From contig NZ_JNWO01000019.1 of the NCBI RefSeq assembly GCF_000716435.1, positions 62,001 through 126,000 of the forward strand: a DNA stretch of 64,000 nt, written 5' to 3'. Below are positions 20,101 through 27,472 of this stretch, piece after piece. The first letter of the stretch is position 1. Every line of letters begins with the position of its first letter. Source of the DNA: Streptomyces xylophagus (GTDB lineage Bacteria > Actinomycetota > Actinomycetes > Streptomycetales > Streptomycetaceae). A program made the position numbers and the translations under genes. The notes under the pieces are model-generated. The model ran no database searches, was not told the DNA's origin, and saw only the letters and a list, made by a program, of their open reading frames with translations.

Positions 20101-20227
20101 CGCGAGCGTCCACGTCTCGAACATCCTCGGCAAGCTCGGCGTCTCGGGCCGGGGAGAGGCCGCGGCCGTCGCCCACCGGCTGGAGCTGTTCCCGCCCGAC
20201 CCGCTCACCGCGCGCTCGGCGAGATGA
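17177..20227 (+). CDS. large LuxR-family (LAL-type) ATPase transcriptional regulator
   Basis: 1016 aa from the GTG at 17177. An N-terminal AAA/STAND ATPase has Walker A GGEAGVGKTRLVEEF (about residues 36-50) and Walker B VVVALEDLHWAD. A long helical, TPR-like middle (about 400-900) would sense signals or bind partners. The C-terminal LuxR HTH reads LTSRERDVLRLVSAGRTNRQ followed by IAEELFISPKTASVHVSNIL. Such proteins activate transcription after ATP binding; the target is unknown. Other starts are GTG 17102/17105 (overlapping the upstream gene) and ATG 17165. I prefer 17177 because the promoter motif covers 17147-17169 and the conserved ETRSVSPVFVGR begins here. Confidence 0.9.
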   Translation: METRSVSPVFVGRADELDTLNDALARAAAGEPQALLLGGEAGVGKTRLVEEFATTACRRGAVVALGGCVEIGADGLPFAPFSTALRALRRELPEELSAAAAGQEEELARLLPELAEAPTDRRARRQDEEGMARLFELTARLLERVAADRTVVVALEDLHWADASTRHLLAYLFRTLRTGRLVVLATYRADDIHRRHPLRPLLAELDRLRTVRRIELGRFNRQEVGRQIAGIRAAEPDPAQVDEIFERSDGNAFFVEELAVAAHDGCRSSLTDTLRDLLLVRVESLPESAQRVARIVAEGGSTVEYRLLAAVARLAEDDLIEALRAGVGANILQAAPGDDGYRFRHSLVREAVGDDLLPGERSRLNRRYAEALEADPTLVPADQRVMRLASYWYHAHDPAKALPAVLDASVAARGRHAHSEQLRLLERAMELWDTVPDAVRAGLRPVDYTEVYPPCGCDPETTPLRYLDLMAEAAVAGRLSGERERALKITKRALHLLEDEGDPLRAAWFWVQRSVLVRHQARGDGWPELAAAQELVRGLPPSEVHAEVLAQVAGWSMVHVPGPDAYVAAERAVEYARMVGAREIEMDARLTLAGLMVASGDVEAGLAELAEVNERTVAEGITTVAGRSYVNLPSSLETVGRSREAVPILETGLAYAKKFGQFDKEAWIWGNLAESLFTLGRWDEATEAVTKAERVSRRSKPRGFHATLRAELALARGDVAEARRQLAAAREHFGTLDVAPQHHQPLERIAIQIAAAEGRLLDARATLEEILDSGFRPGTQFDVWPLLLTAAVAENQAKGLPVAEPGRPKILDRIRQAAKPVATNVPVWRAYERWVRAELLHAEGRGTPDDWSEVVAAFECLERPYDLARVRHRLAEALLADSDGGDDERDRATELLRLSGAVAEHLGARPLADSVALLAQRARLTLTRVPAPRAVPADPVEALGLTSRERDVLRLVSAGRTNRQIAEELFISPKTASVHVSNILGKLGVSGRGEAAAVAHRLELFPPDPLTARSAR

Positions 20228-20264
20228 GTCGTACGCTGTAGGGGACCGGCACAGGGGAGGCGCC

Positions 20265-20486
20265 GTGTTCAACATGTTCGAGGAGTTGTTCTCACCGGGC
20301 CGCAAGCACACCCAGGACGAGGCCAACCGGCTGGAGCTGACCAGGGTCGACGTCGCCGACGGAGACCCCGGGCGCGGGCCGATAGACCTGGAGTCCGGCA
20401 AGGTCGTCGTACGCCTGCCGGACCCTGCTGCCGACGCGTCCGCTACGTCACCTGAAGCTCCAGAATCCGGTCGTCCCCCGACTTAG
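20265..20486 (+). CDS. DUF6191-type small protein
   Basis: 73 aa beginning MFNMFEELFSPGRKHTQDEANRLELTR and containing GDPGRGPIDLESGKVVV, the pattern I associate with the DUF6191 family of short actinobacterial proteins of unknown function. A GGGGAGG ribosome site 7 nt before the GTG supports the start. The last 44 bp overlap the end of the convergent dehydrogenase gene. Confidence 0.8.
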   Translation: MFNMFEELFSPGRKHTQDEANRLELTRVDVADGDPGRGPIDLESGKVVVRLPDPAADASATSPEAPESGRPPT

Positions 20487-21615
20487 GCGTGCCCCGGCCG
20501 TCCGTGTTGCTGGTCACCAGCCACAGCTTGCCGCCGTCGGCCGACACCACCGTGCGCAGCCGGCCGTACTCGCCGGTGAGGAAGGCCTGCGGGGCGGCCG
20601 ACGCCTTCGTGCCGTCCAGCGGGATGCGCCACAGGCGCTGCCCCTTCAGCCCCGCCATCCAGATGGAGCCCTCGGCATAGGCGATGCCGCTGGGGGAGGC
20701 GTCGTCCGTGTGCCACTGGGCGATCGGGTTGTGGTACTTGGGGTCGCTGCTCTTGCCTTCAGCGTTCGGCCAGCCGTAGTCGTCGCCCGGCTTGATCGCG
20801 TTCAGCTCGTCCCAGGTGTCCTGGCCGAACTCCGAGGCGAACAGCCGCTGCTTGGAGTCCCAGGCGAGACCCTGCACATTGCGGTGGCCGTAGGTGTACA
20901 CCGGCGAGTTCGGGAAGGGGTTGCCCGGCGCCGGGTCGCCCTCCGGGGTCAGCCGCAGGATCTTGCCGCCCAGGGACTTCTTGTCCTGCGCGAGACCCCG
21001 CTGACCGCTCTCGCCCGTGCCCGCGTACAGCATCCCGTCCGGGCCGAAGGCGATCCGGCCGCCGTTGTGGATATAGCCCTTGGGGATGCCCTTGAAGACC
21101 GTGTCGGGCGCCCCGAGCTGTTCACCGGCGGGCTTCTTCTCGTCGTACAGCATGCGGACGATGCGGTTGTCCGAGTCCGAGGTGAAGTAGGCGTAGATCA
21201 TGTGGTCCGAGGCGTAGTCCGGCGAGAGCGCGATGCCGAGGAGGCCGCCCTCACCGGCCGGGGACACCCCGGACACGTTGCCCAGCTCGGTCTTCTTGCC
21301 GGTCTTCTCGGTGATCCGGGTGATCGTCCCGTCGTCGCGGGAGGAGACGAGGAGATCCCCGCCGGGCAGCGGGGCGAGGCCCCACGGGGTCTTCAGTCCC
21401 GTGGTGACCGTGCGCAGCACCTTCACCGTGCCCTTGGCGGGCGGGGGCTGCTCGGCGGCCTGCGCGGAGGGGGACGCCCCCGTCGCCGTACCGCTGTCGC
21501 CGGACGACGCGCTCGTGCCGTTGTCCGGGGAGCCTCCTCCGCCGTCGGAGGAGCAGCCGGCCGTCAGCAGGAGCGCGGTCACGGCCAGGGCGGCCGACAC
21601 GACTCGACGTTGCAC
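20443..21615 (-). CDS. PQQ-type glucose/sorbosone dehydrogenase-like lipoprotein
   Basis: 390 aa. A lipoprotein signal (LAVTALLLTAGC, lipobox LTAGC with Cys20 to be lipidated) is followed by a Gly/Ser/Pro-rich linker. A six-bladed beta-propeller of the soluble glucose/sorbosone dehydrogenase family begins at LRTVTTGLKTPWGLAPLPGG. Typical pieces are GEGGLLGIALSPDY, HNGGRIAFGPDGMLYAGTGE, GHRNVQGLAWD and EFGQDTWDELNAIKPGDDYGW. These enzymes oxidise sugars in the cell envelope with PQQ, but several Streptomyces members lack demonstrated cofactor, so the substrate is open. Confidence 0.9.
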   Translation of the reverse strand: MQRRVVSAALAVTALLLTAGCSSDGGGGSPDNGTSASSGDSGTATGASPSAQAAEQPPPAKGTVKVLRTVTTGLKTPWGLAPLPGGDLLVSSRDDGTITRITEKTGKKTELGNVSGVSPAGEGGLLGIALSPDYASDHMIYAYFTSDSDNRIVRMLYDEKKPAGEQLGAPDTVFKGIPKGYIHNGGRIAFGPDGMLYAGTGESGQRGLAQDKKSLGGKILRLTPEGDPAPGNPFPNSPVYTYGHRNVQGLAWDSKQRLFASEFGQDTWDELNAIKPGDDYGWPNAEGKSSDPKYHNPIAQWHTDDASPSGIAYAEGSIWMAGLKGQRLWRIPLDGTKASAAPQAFLTGEYGRLRTVVSADGGKLWLVTSNTDGRGTPKSGDDRILELQVT

Positions 21616-21784
21616 GATCAGGTCCCTTCGACGGACGGGTTCCTACGGTGGCTACGGCGGGCTCTCCCGGGCCTGCCCCTGTGGCTGGTTCTACTTTTCA
21701 TACACCGCTCGCGCCGCAGGGGTTCCCGATCACCGCGTACCGACGCACGATCGAGCCGTTGCCCTCGCGCGACCGATCCCGCCG

Positions 21785-22783
21785 TCAGTCCCACGACCCC
21801 AGCGCCGCCGGCAGCCCCGCCACCTCCGTCAGGTCCTCCGCCGTCAGCCGCAGTCCCGCCGCCCCCGCGTTCTCCGTCACCCAGCGCTCCTGCTTGGTGC
21901 CCGGTACCGGCACCACGTGCGGGCCCTGCGCCAGCGTCCACGCCAGGGCCACCTGGGCGGGCGTGACGTCCTCGCCGTGCCGGCGGGCCACCCGGCGCAG
22001 GCCGGCGACGATCGGCTGGTTCGCGGCGGTCATCTCGGCGGTGAAGCGGGGGTGGCGGGCGCGGACGTCGTCCGGTTCGAAGCCCTCGCCCGGGGTGAGG
22101 GTGCCGGTCAGGAAGCCGTTGCCGAGGGGCATCGCCGCCAGGAAGCCGACCCCGCGCGCCGCGCACCACGGCAGCAGCGCGTCCAGCGCCTCCGTCGACC
22201 ACACCGACAGCTCGGCCTGCACCGCGCTCACCGGGAACACCTGCTGCACGCGCTGGAGTTGGCGGATCGTTCCGTCATGCAGCCGTGCCCCGGGCCGGCG
22301 CGCGGCGCGGGCGCCGACCGCGCACACCCCCAACGCCCTTACTTTTCCGGCCTGTACGAGGTCCGCCATCGCACCCCAGGTCTCCTCGACCGGGACCTCG
22401 GGGTCGGCGCGGTGCAGTTGGTAGAGGTCGATGACGTCGGTCTGCAGGCGGCGCAGCGAGGCGTCGCAGGCCCGTTTCACGTAGCCGGGGCGGCCGTTGG
22501 CCACGATGTGCTGTTCGCCGACCAGCAGGCCGACCTTGGTCGACACGAACGCGTCCTGGCGCCGTTCCTTCAACACCCGCCCCAACAACAGCTCGTTGGT
22601 GAACGGGCCGTACATGTCGGCGGTGTCCAGAAGCGTCACGCCGAGATCGAGCGCCCGGTGCACGGCCCTGACCGACTCGTCGCCCCGTTGCCGCGACCCG
22701 CTGTACGCCCAACTCATCGGCATGCAGCCGAGTCCGACGGCTCCCAAAGCGAGCGCCCCCGCACCGATCGTCCTGCGCTCCAC
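21785..22783 (-). CDS. aldo/keto reductase
   Basis: 332 aa NADPH-dependent (beta/alpha)8 reductase. The catalytic tetrad is visible: Asp and Tyr in LLDTADMYG, Lys in VSTKVGL and His in LYQLHRAD. The C-terminal VVPVPGTKQERWVTENAGAAGL is the phosphate-binding region. The GTG at 22783 is chosen because GGGAGGG lies 10 nt upstream and the product then begins VERRTIGAGALALGAVGLGC, the standard N-terminal strand. It reads away from the divergent dehydrogenase gene at 22860. Substrate unknown. Confidence 0.92.
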   Translation of the reverse strand: MERRTIGAGALALGAVGLGCMPMSWAYSGSRQRGDESVRAVHRALDLGVTLLDTADMYGPFTNELLLGRVLKERRQDAFVSTKVGLLVGEQHIVANGRPGYVKRACDASLRRLQTDVIDLYQLHRADPEVPVEETWGAMADLVQAGKVRALGVCAVGARAARRPGARLHDGTIRQLQRVQQVFPVSAVQAELSVWSTEALDALLPWCAARGVGFLAAMPLGNGFLTGTLTPGEGFEPDDVRARHPRFTAEMTAANQPIVAGLRRVARRHGEDVTPAQVALAWTLAQGPHVVPVPGTKQERWVTENAGAAGLRLTAEDLTEVAGLPAALGSWD

Positions 22784-22859
22784 CTGCTCGTGACCCTCCC
22801 TCTCCTGGCCCACAAACCTAACCTCTGCACGCGCGCGTGCCTGACATAGCCTCTCGACC

Positions 22860-23819
22860 ATGACTGTTGACGTGTGGCTGCCCATCCCGCCGGCGGAGAT
22901 CGAAGGGCTTCCCGAGGGCCTCAACTACCTGTTCTGGGACGGGGGTGAGGACGGCGATCAGGAGTTCCCCGGCGATCCCGCGGACTGCCTCGTATACGTA
23001 GTGCCGTACATGAAGCGTCACCCCGTGAAGACCCGGCCGCTGGAGCACATGCGGAATCTCCAGGTCATCCAGACGCTCACGGCCGGCGTCGACGACATGA
23101 CCGCGAGCCTCTCCTCCATCGTCCCGGGTGTGCGGCTGTGCAACGCGCGCGGAGTGCACGAGGCGAGCACCGCCGAGCTCGCGCTCGCACTGACCCTCGC
23201 CTCGCTGCGCGGCATCCCGGGATTCGTGCGGGCGCAGCAACAGGAGCACTGGCAGGGGGACTTCCACCCGGCGCTCGCGGACAAGTCGGTCCTCATCGTC
23301 GGCTACGGCGCCATCGGCTCCGCCATCGAGGACCGGCTCACTCCGTTCGAGCTCGCGCGGGTGGCGCGGGTGGCGCGCTCCGCGCGCACCACCGAGCGCG
23401 GACCGGTGCATCCGCTCGCCGAACTCCCCGCCCTGCTCCCGGAAGCCGACGTCGTCATCCTCTCCACGCCCCTCGACGACACCACCCGGCACCTCGTCGA
23501 CGCCGAGTTCCTGGCCCGGATGAAGGACGGGGCGCTGCTGGTCAACGTGGCCCGCGGTCCCGTCGTCGACACCAAGGCGCTGCTCGCGGAGCTGGAAAGC
23601 GGCCGTATCACCGCCGCGTTGGACGTCACCGACCCCGAACCGCTGCCCCAGGGACACCCGTTGTGGCAGGCGCCCGGCGTGCTGATCAGTCCCCATGTCG
23701 GCGGGCCCACTTCGGCCTTCCTGCCGCGTGCGAAGCGTCTGGTGGTGGACCAGTTGGGACGGTTTGTGAACCGGGAGCCGTTGCGCAACGTGATCCTTAC
23801 GACGGGCCCAACGGGGTAG
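22860..23819 (+). CDS. D-2-hydroxyacid dehydrogenase family protein
   Basis: 319 aa NAD(P)-dependent dehydrogenase. The Rossmann motif is VLIVGYGAIGSAI (about 142-154). The catalytic residues are Arg in NVARGPVVDTKALL, Glu in DVTDPEPLP and His in LISPHVGGP. The substrate domain at the N-terminus is divergent, so the natural 2-oxoacid is unknown (phosphoglycerate is unlikely; a full SerA is at 31217). A TAGCCT box ends 7 nt before the ATG, consistent with a leaderless transcript. Confidence 0.92.
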   Translation: MTVDVWLPIPPAEIEGLPEGLNYLFWDGGEDGDQEFPGDPADCLVYVVPYMKRHPVKTRPLEHMRNLQVIQTLTAGVDDMTASLSSIVPGVRLCNARGVHEASTAELALALTLASLRGIPGFVRAQQQEHWQGDFHPALADKSVLIVGYGAIGSAIEDRLTPFELARVARVARSARTTERGPVHPLAELPALLPEADVVILSTPLDDTTRHLVDAEFLARMKDGALLVNVARGPVVDTKALLAELESGRITAALDVTDPEPLPQGHPLWQAPGVLISPHVGGPTSAFLPRAKRLVVDQLGRFVNREPLRNVILTTGPTG

Positions 23820-23837
23820 TCGCAACAAGCGTGTCAT

Positions 23838-23873
23838 CCGCTTCCGGTACCCTCCGCAACCTTCCGGAAGCGG
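23838..23873 (+). terminator. CCGCTTCCGG hairpin after the dehydrogenase
   Basis: CCGCTTCCGG (23838-23847) pairs perfectly with CCGGAAGCGG (23864-23873) around a 16-nt loop, about 20 nt after the dehydrogenase stop. It may end that transcript or be part of the leader of the downstream c-di-GMP gene. Confidence 0.45.
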
Positions 23874-24034
23874 TGCGTGCACGCATCTCCGCTGGTCGTC
23901 ACGGAGCGTAGAGGAACTATGTCCCTGAGTGACGAGACTGGTGTATCGTCCCGGCAGGGGCTGCGCCGCGCACCGTTCGGCGCCGGGGTTGGACATTTCA
24001 GACTGTGAGGGGGGCGACGGGCGATGCACGGCCT

Positions 24035-27000
24035 ATGGACGAGCGATCCGACGCGGCGGGGCCGCCGACGGCGACCCTGGCGCGCCGCCGCGGCCAGACG
24101 CGGCCACCACGGAAATCACGGCAGCCACAGCAGTCACGGCGGACATCACAGCCACCACAGTCACCACCACCGCAGGCACAACAGCCGCCGACGGCACGCT
24201 CATCCGGCGCACCGGGCCCCGCGGGACCGGGGAGCGACACGGACCGGGAGGGACCGGTGAGTTCGCCACCGTCTCCGACGACCACCCTCAACGGGGCGCT
24301 CCGGGACCGGACTTCACCGGGAGCGCGGCTGCCTCGACCGCCGGCCTCCGGCGGCGGATGGAGCCTGGTCCAGCAACTCGTCCTGGCCCTGGTGTGCGCG
24401 GGATACGCCGTCGGTTCCGCGCTCGACTGGGGGTCGCACCAAGTCGCCCTGATCATGGGCGACTTCGGGCTCAGCGCGGCAGCCGGTACCGCCGCCGTCT
24501 CGTGCTTCCTCTACGCGCGCAGCCGCCGTATCCGCTTTCGACCCGCCTGGCTGCTGTTCTCGCTCTCCTCGGCGATGGCGGCGCTGGGCAACGGAGTCTG
24601 GGGGTGGTACGAGGTCGTGCTGGAACGACCCGTGCCCAGCCCCAGTTTCGCCGATCTGTTCTTCCTGTGCTTCGCGCCGCCCGCCATCGTCGGCCTCCTG
24701 GTGCTGGCCAAAAGGCCTGTCACGAAGGCCGGTTGGGTCTGTCTGGCGCTGGACGCCTGGCTGATCGGGGGCTCGCTGCTCACGCTGTCCTGGAGCCTCG
24801 CGCTGGCCCAGGCCGCCAAGTTCGACGGGCCGAGCGTGGCCCACACCGCGCTGTCCCTGGCGTACCCGCTGCTCGACATCGCCCTGGTCAGCATGGTGCT
24901 CGCGCTGCACTTCCGGCGCTCCTCGGTCAACCGCACCGCGGTGAACACCGCGATCGGCGCACTGGCCCTGACCGTGATGTGCGACGCCCTGTTCACCTCG
25001 CCGCTGCTCCACAACAACTACCACTCCGGCCAGTTGCTCGACGCGGGCTGGTTCGCCGGCTCACTGCTCCTCGCGTACGCCCCCTGGGCCACGCCCCGGC
25101 ACACCCAGCCCGAGGACGACGGGCACACACGCGTGGTGCACGAGCACCGGCCCGGACAGCGGACCGGCATCCACCACCAGGCCCCCGTCCAGGGCGCCGA
25201 CCACGGTCGGTATCCGGCCACCCGGCCCATCGCCGGTTCACTGGCCGCGCTCACCCCGTATCTCGCCGCCGCCGTCTGCACGTTGGGGATTCTCTACAAC
25301 GTCCTCAACGGCCGCAGCCCCGACCGCGTGGTGCTCATCACCGCGGGCTGTGTGGTCCTCGCCCTCGTGGTGCGCCAGGGCATCATGCTGCTCGACAACA
25401 TCACCCTCACCCAGGAGTTGGCGCAGAAGGAGAACCACTTCCGCTCCCTGGTGCAGGGCTCCAGCGACGTCATCATGATCGCCGCCCCGAACGGCATCCT
25501 CCGCTACGTCTCCCCGGCCGCCGCCGGTGTCTACGGCAAGGCCGCGGAGGAGCTGGTCGGGACCGAACTGGCCTCGCTGATCCACCCGGAGGACCTGGGC
25601 TGTGTGGTGCACGAGGTGCGCCGCTTCCTCACCGCCAGCCCCTTCGACGAGTCCACCACCCGCATCGAGTGCCGCTTCCGCTCCGGAGACGGCGGCTGGC
25701 TGAACGTCGAGTCGACGGTCAACCGCCATCACGGCGGCCTGATCTTCAACAGCCGCGACGTGACCGAAAGAGTGCGCCTGCAGGCGCAGTTGCAGCACAA
25801 CGCCGAGCACGACCCGCTCACCGACCTGCCCAACCGCGCCCTGTTCACCAAACGCGTCCAGCAGGCCCTCTCCGGCCGCCGCTCCACCGACCGAGGCACG
25901 GCCGTCCTCTTCATCGACCTCGACGGCTTCAAGGCCGTCAACGACACGATCGGGCACCAGGCGGGGGACGAACTCCTCGTCCAGGCCGCCCGCAGACTCG
26001 ACGGCGCCGTCCGGCACGGCGACACCGCGTCCCGGCTGGGCGGCGACGAGTTCGCGGCCCTGATCGTCGGCGACGGCACCCGGGACCGGGCCGCCCGCGA
26101 GCGGCACATCATGGAACTCGCCGACCGCCTCAGGATCACCCTGTCCCAGCCGTACCTCATCGACGGCAACGATGTCCGCGTCGCCGCCTCCATCGGCGTC
26201 GCCTTCGCCGAACCGGGCCTGGGCGCGGGGGAGTTGCTGCGCAACGCCGACCTCGCGATGTACCGCGCCAAGGGGGCGGGCAAGGGCCGGGTCGAGCTGT
26301 ACGCCCCGCAGATGCAGCAGGACGTCGTACGGAAGGCGGAGCTGGCCACGCGGCTGCGGGCCGCGCTGCACGACGGCGAGTTCGCGCTGCTGCACCAGCC
26401 CGTGGTGTCGCTGACGGACGGCCGGATCGTGTCGGTGTCCACGCAGGCGCGCTGGCGTTCGTCGCAGGGGGTGCTGTTCACGCCGGCCGAGTTCCTGCGG
26501 GTGGCCGAGGACAGCGACAAGACCGCCGAGCTGGGGCGCTGGATGCTGGAGGAGGCCGTGGAGCAGGCCGCCGAGCGCACCGCGACCGGGCTCGCCGTCT
26601 CCGTGGCCGTACGGATAAGCGCCCGGCGGCTGCTGGACAAGTCGATGCCGCTCGGTTCGATCGAGGCCCTGCTCACCCGGCACGGGCTGCCGTCCGGCTC
26701 GCTGGTCATCGAGCTGGCCGACACCGACCCGCGCGTCTCCCTGGACGAGCTGGAGCGGCGGCTGACCGCGCTGCGGCGGCTCGGTGTCCGCGTCGCGCTG
26801 GACGGCTTCGGCAGCGGCTACGCGGCCATCACGACGCTGCGGCGGCTGCCCGTCGACGTACTGAAACTGGACCGCAGTCTGGTCGAGGGCGTCGTCGAGT
26901 CCGCGCGGCTGCACAAGATCACCAGCGGGCTGCTGCGGATCGCCGGAGACCTCGGACTCCAGTCCGTGGCCGACGGGGTGGACCTGCCGGAACAGGTGCT

Positions 27001-27235
27001 CGCCCTGCGCGCGATGGGCTGCACACACGGGCAGGGCATGGCCTTCTCCGGGCCGCTGGACGAGTACCGGCTGCGCCGGGCCCTGTCCTGCGGCCACTAT
27101 CCGGTGCCGCACGGCCCGGCCGAGCCCGCGTTCGCGGGCGGCGGCGCGGGGGTGTACACCAGTAACGTGCCGGTCGTTTTCGGTGGCGGAACAGCCCTCC
27201 GTTCACATAATGAGACTCCCGTCCCACCCACTTGA
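24035..27235 (+). CDS. cdgF: membrane PAS-GGDEF-EAL protein, CdgF type, with degenerate EAL
   Basis: About 1066 aa. A Pro/Gln-rich tail (residues 20-60) precedes roughly ten hydrophobic segments. A PAS domain (FRSLVQGSSDVIMIAAPNG onward) and a GGDEF domain with intact RLGGDEF and an intact RHGD inhibition site follow. The C-terminal EAL-like domain looks catalytically dead: the EAL triplet reads STQ, DDFG reads DGFG and VAEGVE reads VADGVD. It is therefore probably a diguanylate cyclase with a non-enzymatic EAL module. From memory the S. coelicolor gene before ilvB is cdgF (SCO5511). The start is unsure: GTG 24005, ATG 24035 or GTG 24257, which has GGGAGGG before it. Confidence 0.85.
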   Translation: MDERSDAAGPPTATLARRRGQTRPPRKSRQPQQSRRTSQPPQSPPPQAQQPPTARSSGAPGPAGPGSDTDREGPVSSPPSPTTTLNGALRDRTSPGARLPRPPASGGGWSLVQQLVLALVCAGYAVGSALDWGSHQVALIMGDFGLSAAAGTAAVSCFLYARSRRIRFRPAWLLFSLSSAMAALGNGVWGWYEVVLERPVPSPSFADLFFLCFAPPAIVGLLVLAKRPVTKAGWVCLALDAWLIGGSLLTLSWSLALAQAAKFDGPSVAHTALSLAYPLLDIALVSMVLALHFRRSSVNRTAVNTAIGALALTVMCDALFTSPLLHNNYHSGQLLDAGWFAGSLLLAYAPWATPRHTQPEDDGHTRVVHEHRPGQRTGIHHQAPVQGADHGRYPATRPIAGSLAALTPYLAAAVCTLGILYNVLNGRSPDRVVLITAGCVVLALVVRQGIMLLDNITLTQELAQKENHFRSLVQGSSDVIMIAAPNGILRYVSPAAAGVYGKAAEELVGTELASLIHPEDLGCVVHEVRRFLTASPFDESTTRIECRFRSGDGGWLNVESTVNRHHGGLIFNSRDVTERVRLQAQLQHNAEHDPLTDLPNRALFTKRVQQALSGRRSTDRGTAVLFIDLDGFKAVNDTIGHQAGDELLVQAARRLDGAVRHGDTASRLGGDEFAALIVGDGTRDRAARERHIMELADRLRITLSQPYLIDGNDVRVAASIGVAFAEPGLGAGELLRNADLAMYRAKGAGKGRVELYAPQMQQDVVRKAELATRLRAALHDGEFALLHQPVVSLTDGRIVSVSTQARWRSSQGVLFTPAEFLRVAEDSDKTAELGRWMLEEAVEQAAERTATGLAVSVAVRISARRLLDKSMPLGSIEALLTRHGLPSGSLVIELADTDPRVSLDELERRLTALRRLGVRVALDGFGSGYAAITTLRRLPVDVLKLDRSLVEGVVESARLHKITSGLLRIAGDLGLQSVADGVDLPEQVLALRAMGCTHGQGMAFSGPLDEYRLRRALSCGHYPVPHGPAEPAFAGGGAGVYTSNVPVVFGGGTALRSHNETPVPPT
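27206..27211 (+). promoter_or_regulatory. -10 candidate for the ilvB leader
   Basis: CATAAT lies about 60 nt before the ilvB leader peptide, within the 3' end of cdgF. It would place the mRNA start near 27218, giving a leader of about 255 nt before ilvB. No clear -35 was found. Confidence 0.35.
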
Positions 27236-27268
27236 CAGTCGGTGCGTGCCGGGGGGAGGGTCAATGCC

Positions 27269-27310
27269 ATGCGCACCCGAATTCTCGTACTTGGAAAGCG
27301 CGTCGGCTGA
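27269..27310 (+). CDS. ilvB leader peptide
   Basis: A 13-residue ORF reading MRTRILVLGKRVG, with GGGGGGAGGG as ribosome site 8 nt before the ATG. It contains the run Ile-Leu-Val-Leu, the three branched-chain amino acids. Several of their codons are rare in high-GC genomes (ATT, GTA, CTT). It lies just upstream of a T-rich terminator and then ilvB, the arrangement of ribosome-mediated attenuation known for actinobacterial ilvB. Scarcity of charged Ile/Leu/Val tRNA would stall the ribosome here and favour read-through. Confidence 0.8.
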   Translation: MRTRILVLGKRVG

Positions 27311-27364
27311 AGCTGGTGACGTCCGGACGGACCCGGAACTCCCAGCGACCGCACCCGGCGCGCT

Positions 27365-27398
27365 CCCCTCGCTTGCCTCACGGCACGAGGGGTTTTTT
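27365..27398 (+). terminator. ilvB attenuator (intrinsic terminator)
   Basis: CCCCTCG (27365-27371) pairs with CGAGGGG (27386-27392); inside, TGCC pairs with GGCA around TCAC. Six T residues follow (27393-27398). It stands 55 nt after the leader peptide and 75 nt before ilvB. A true U-tract is unusual in this window, which supports a regulatory terminator. Confidence 0.85.
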
Positions 27399-27472
27399 GT
27401 TGCACAGGATCGAGTCGTGCAGCAGCAGAACCCCGCACAAACCTCGCAAAAACCCTCAGCATCGAGAAGAGA

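Noticed and set aside
23929..27165. 1078-codon plus-strand frame overlapping cdgF
   Set aside because: It is the +1-shifted shadow of cdgF. The cdgF frame holds the PAS, GGDEF and EAL motifs, while this one is an Arg/Pro/Gly-rich product.
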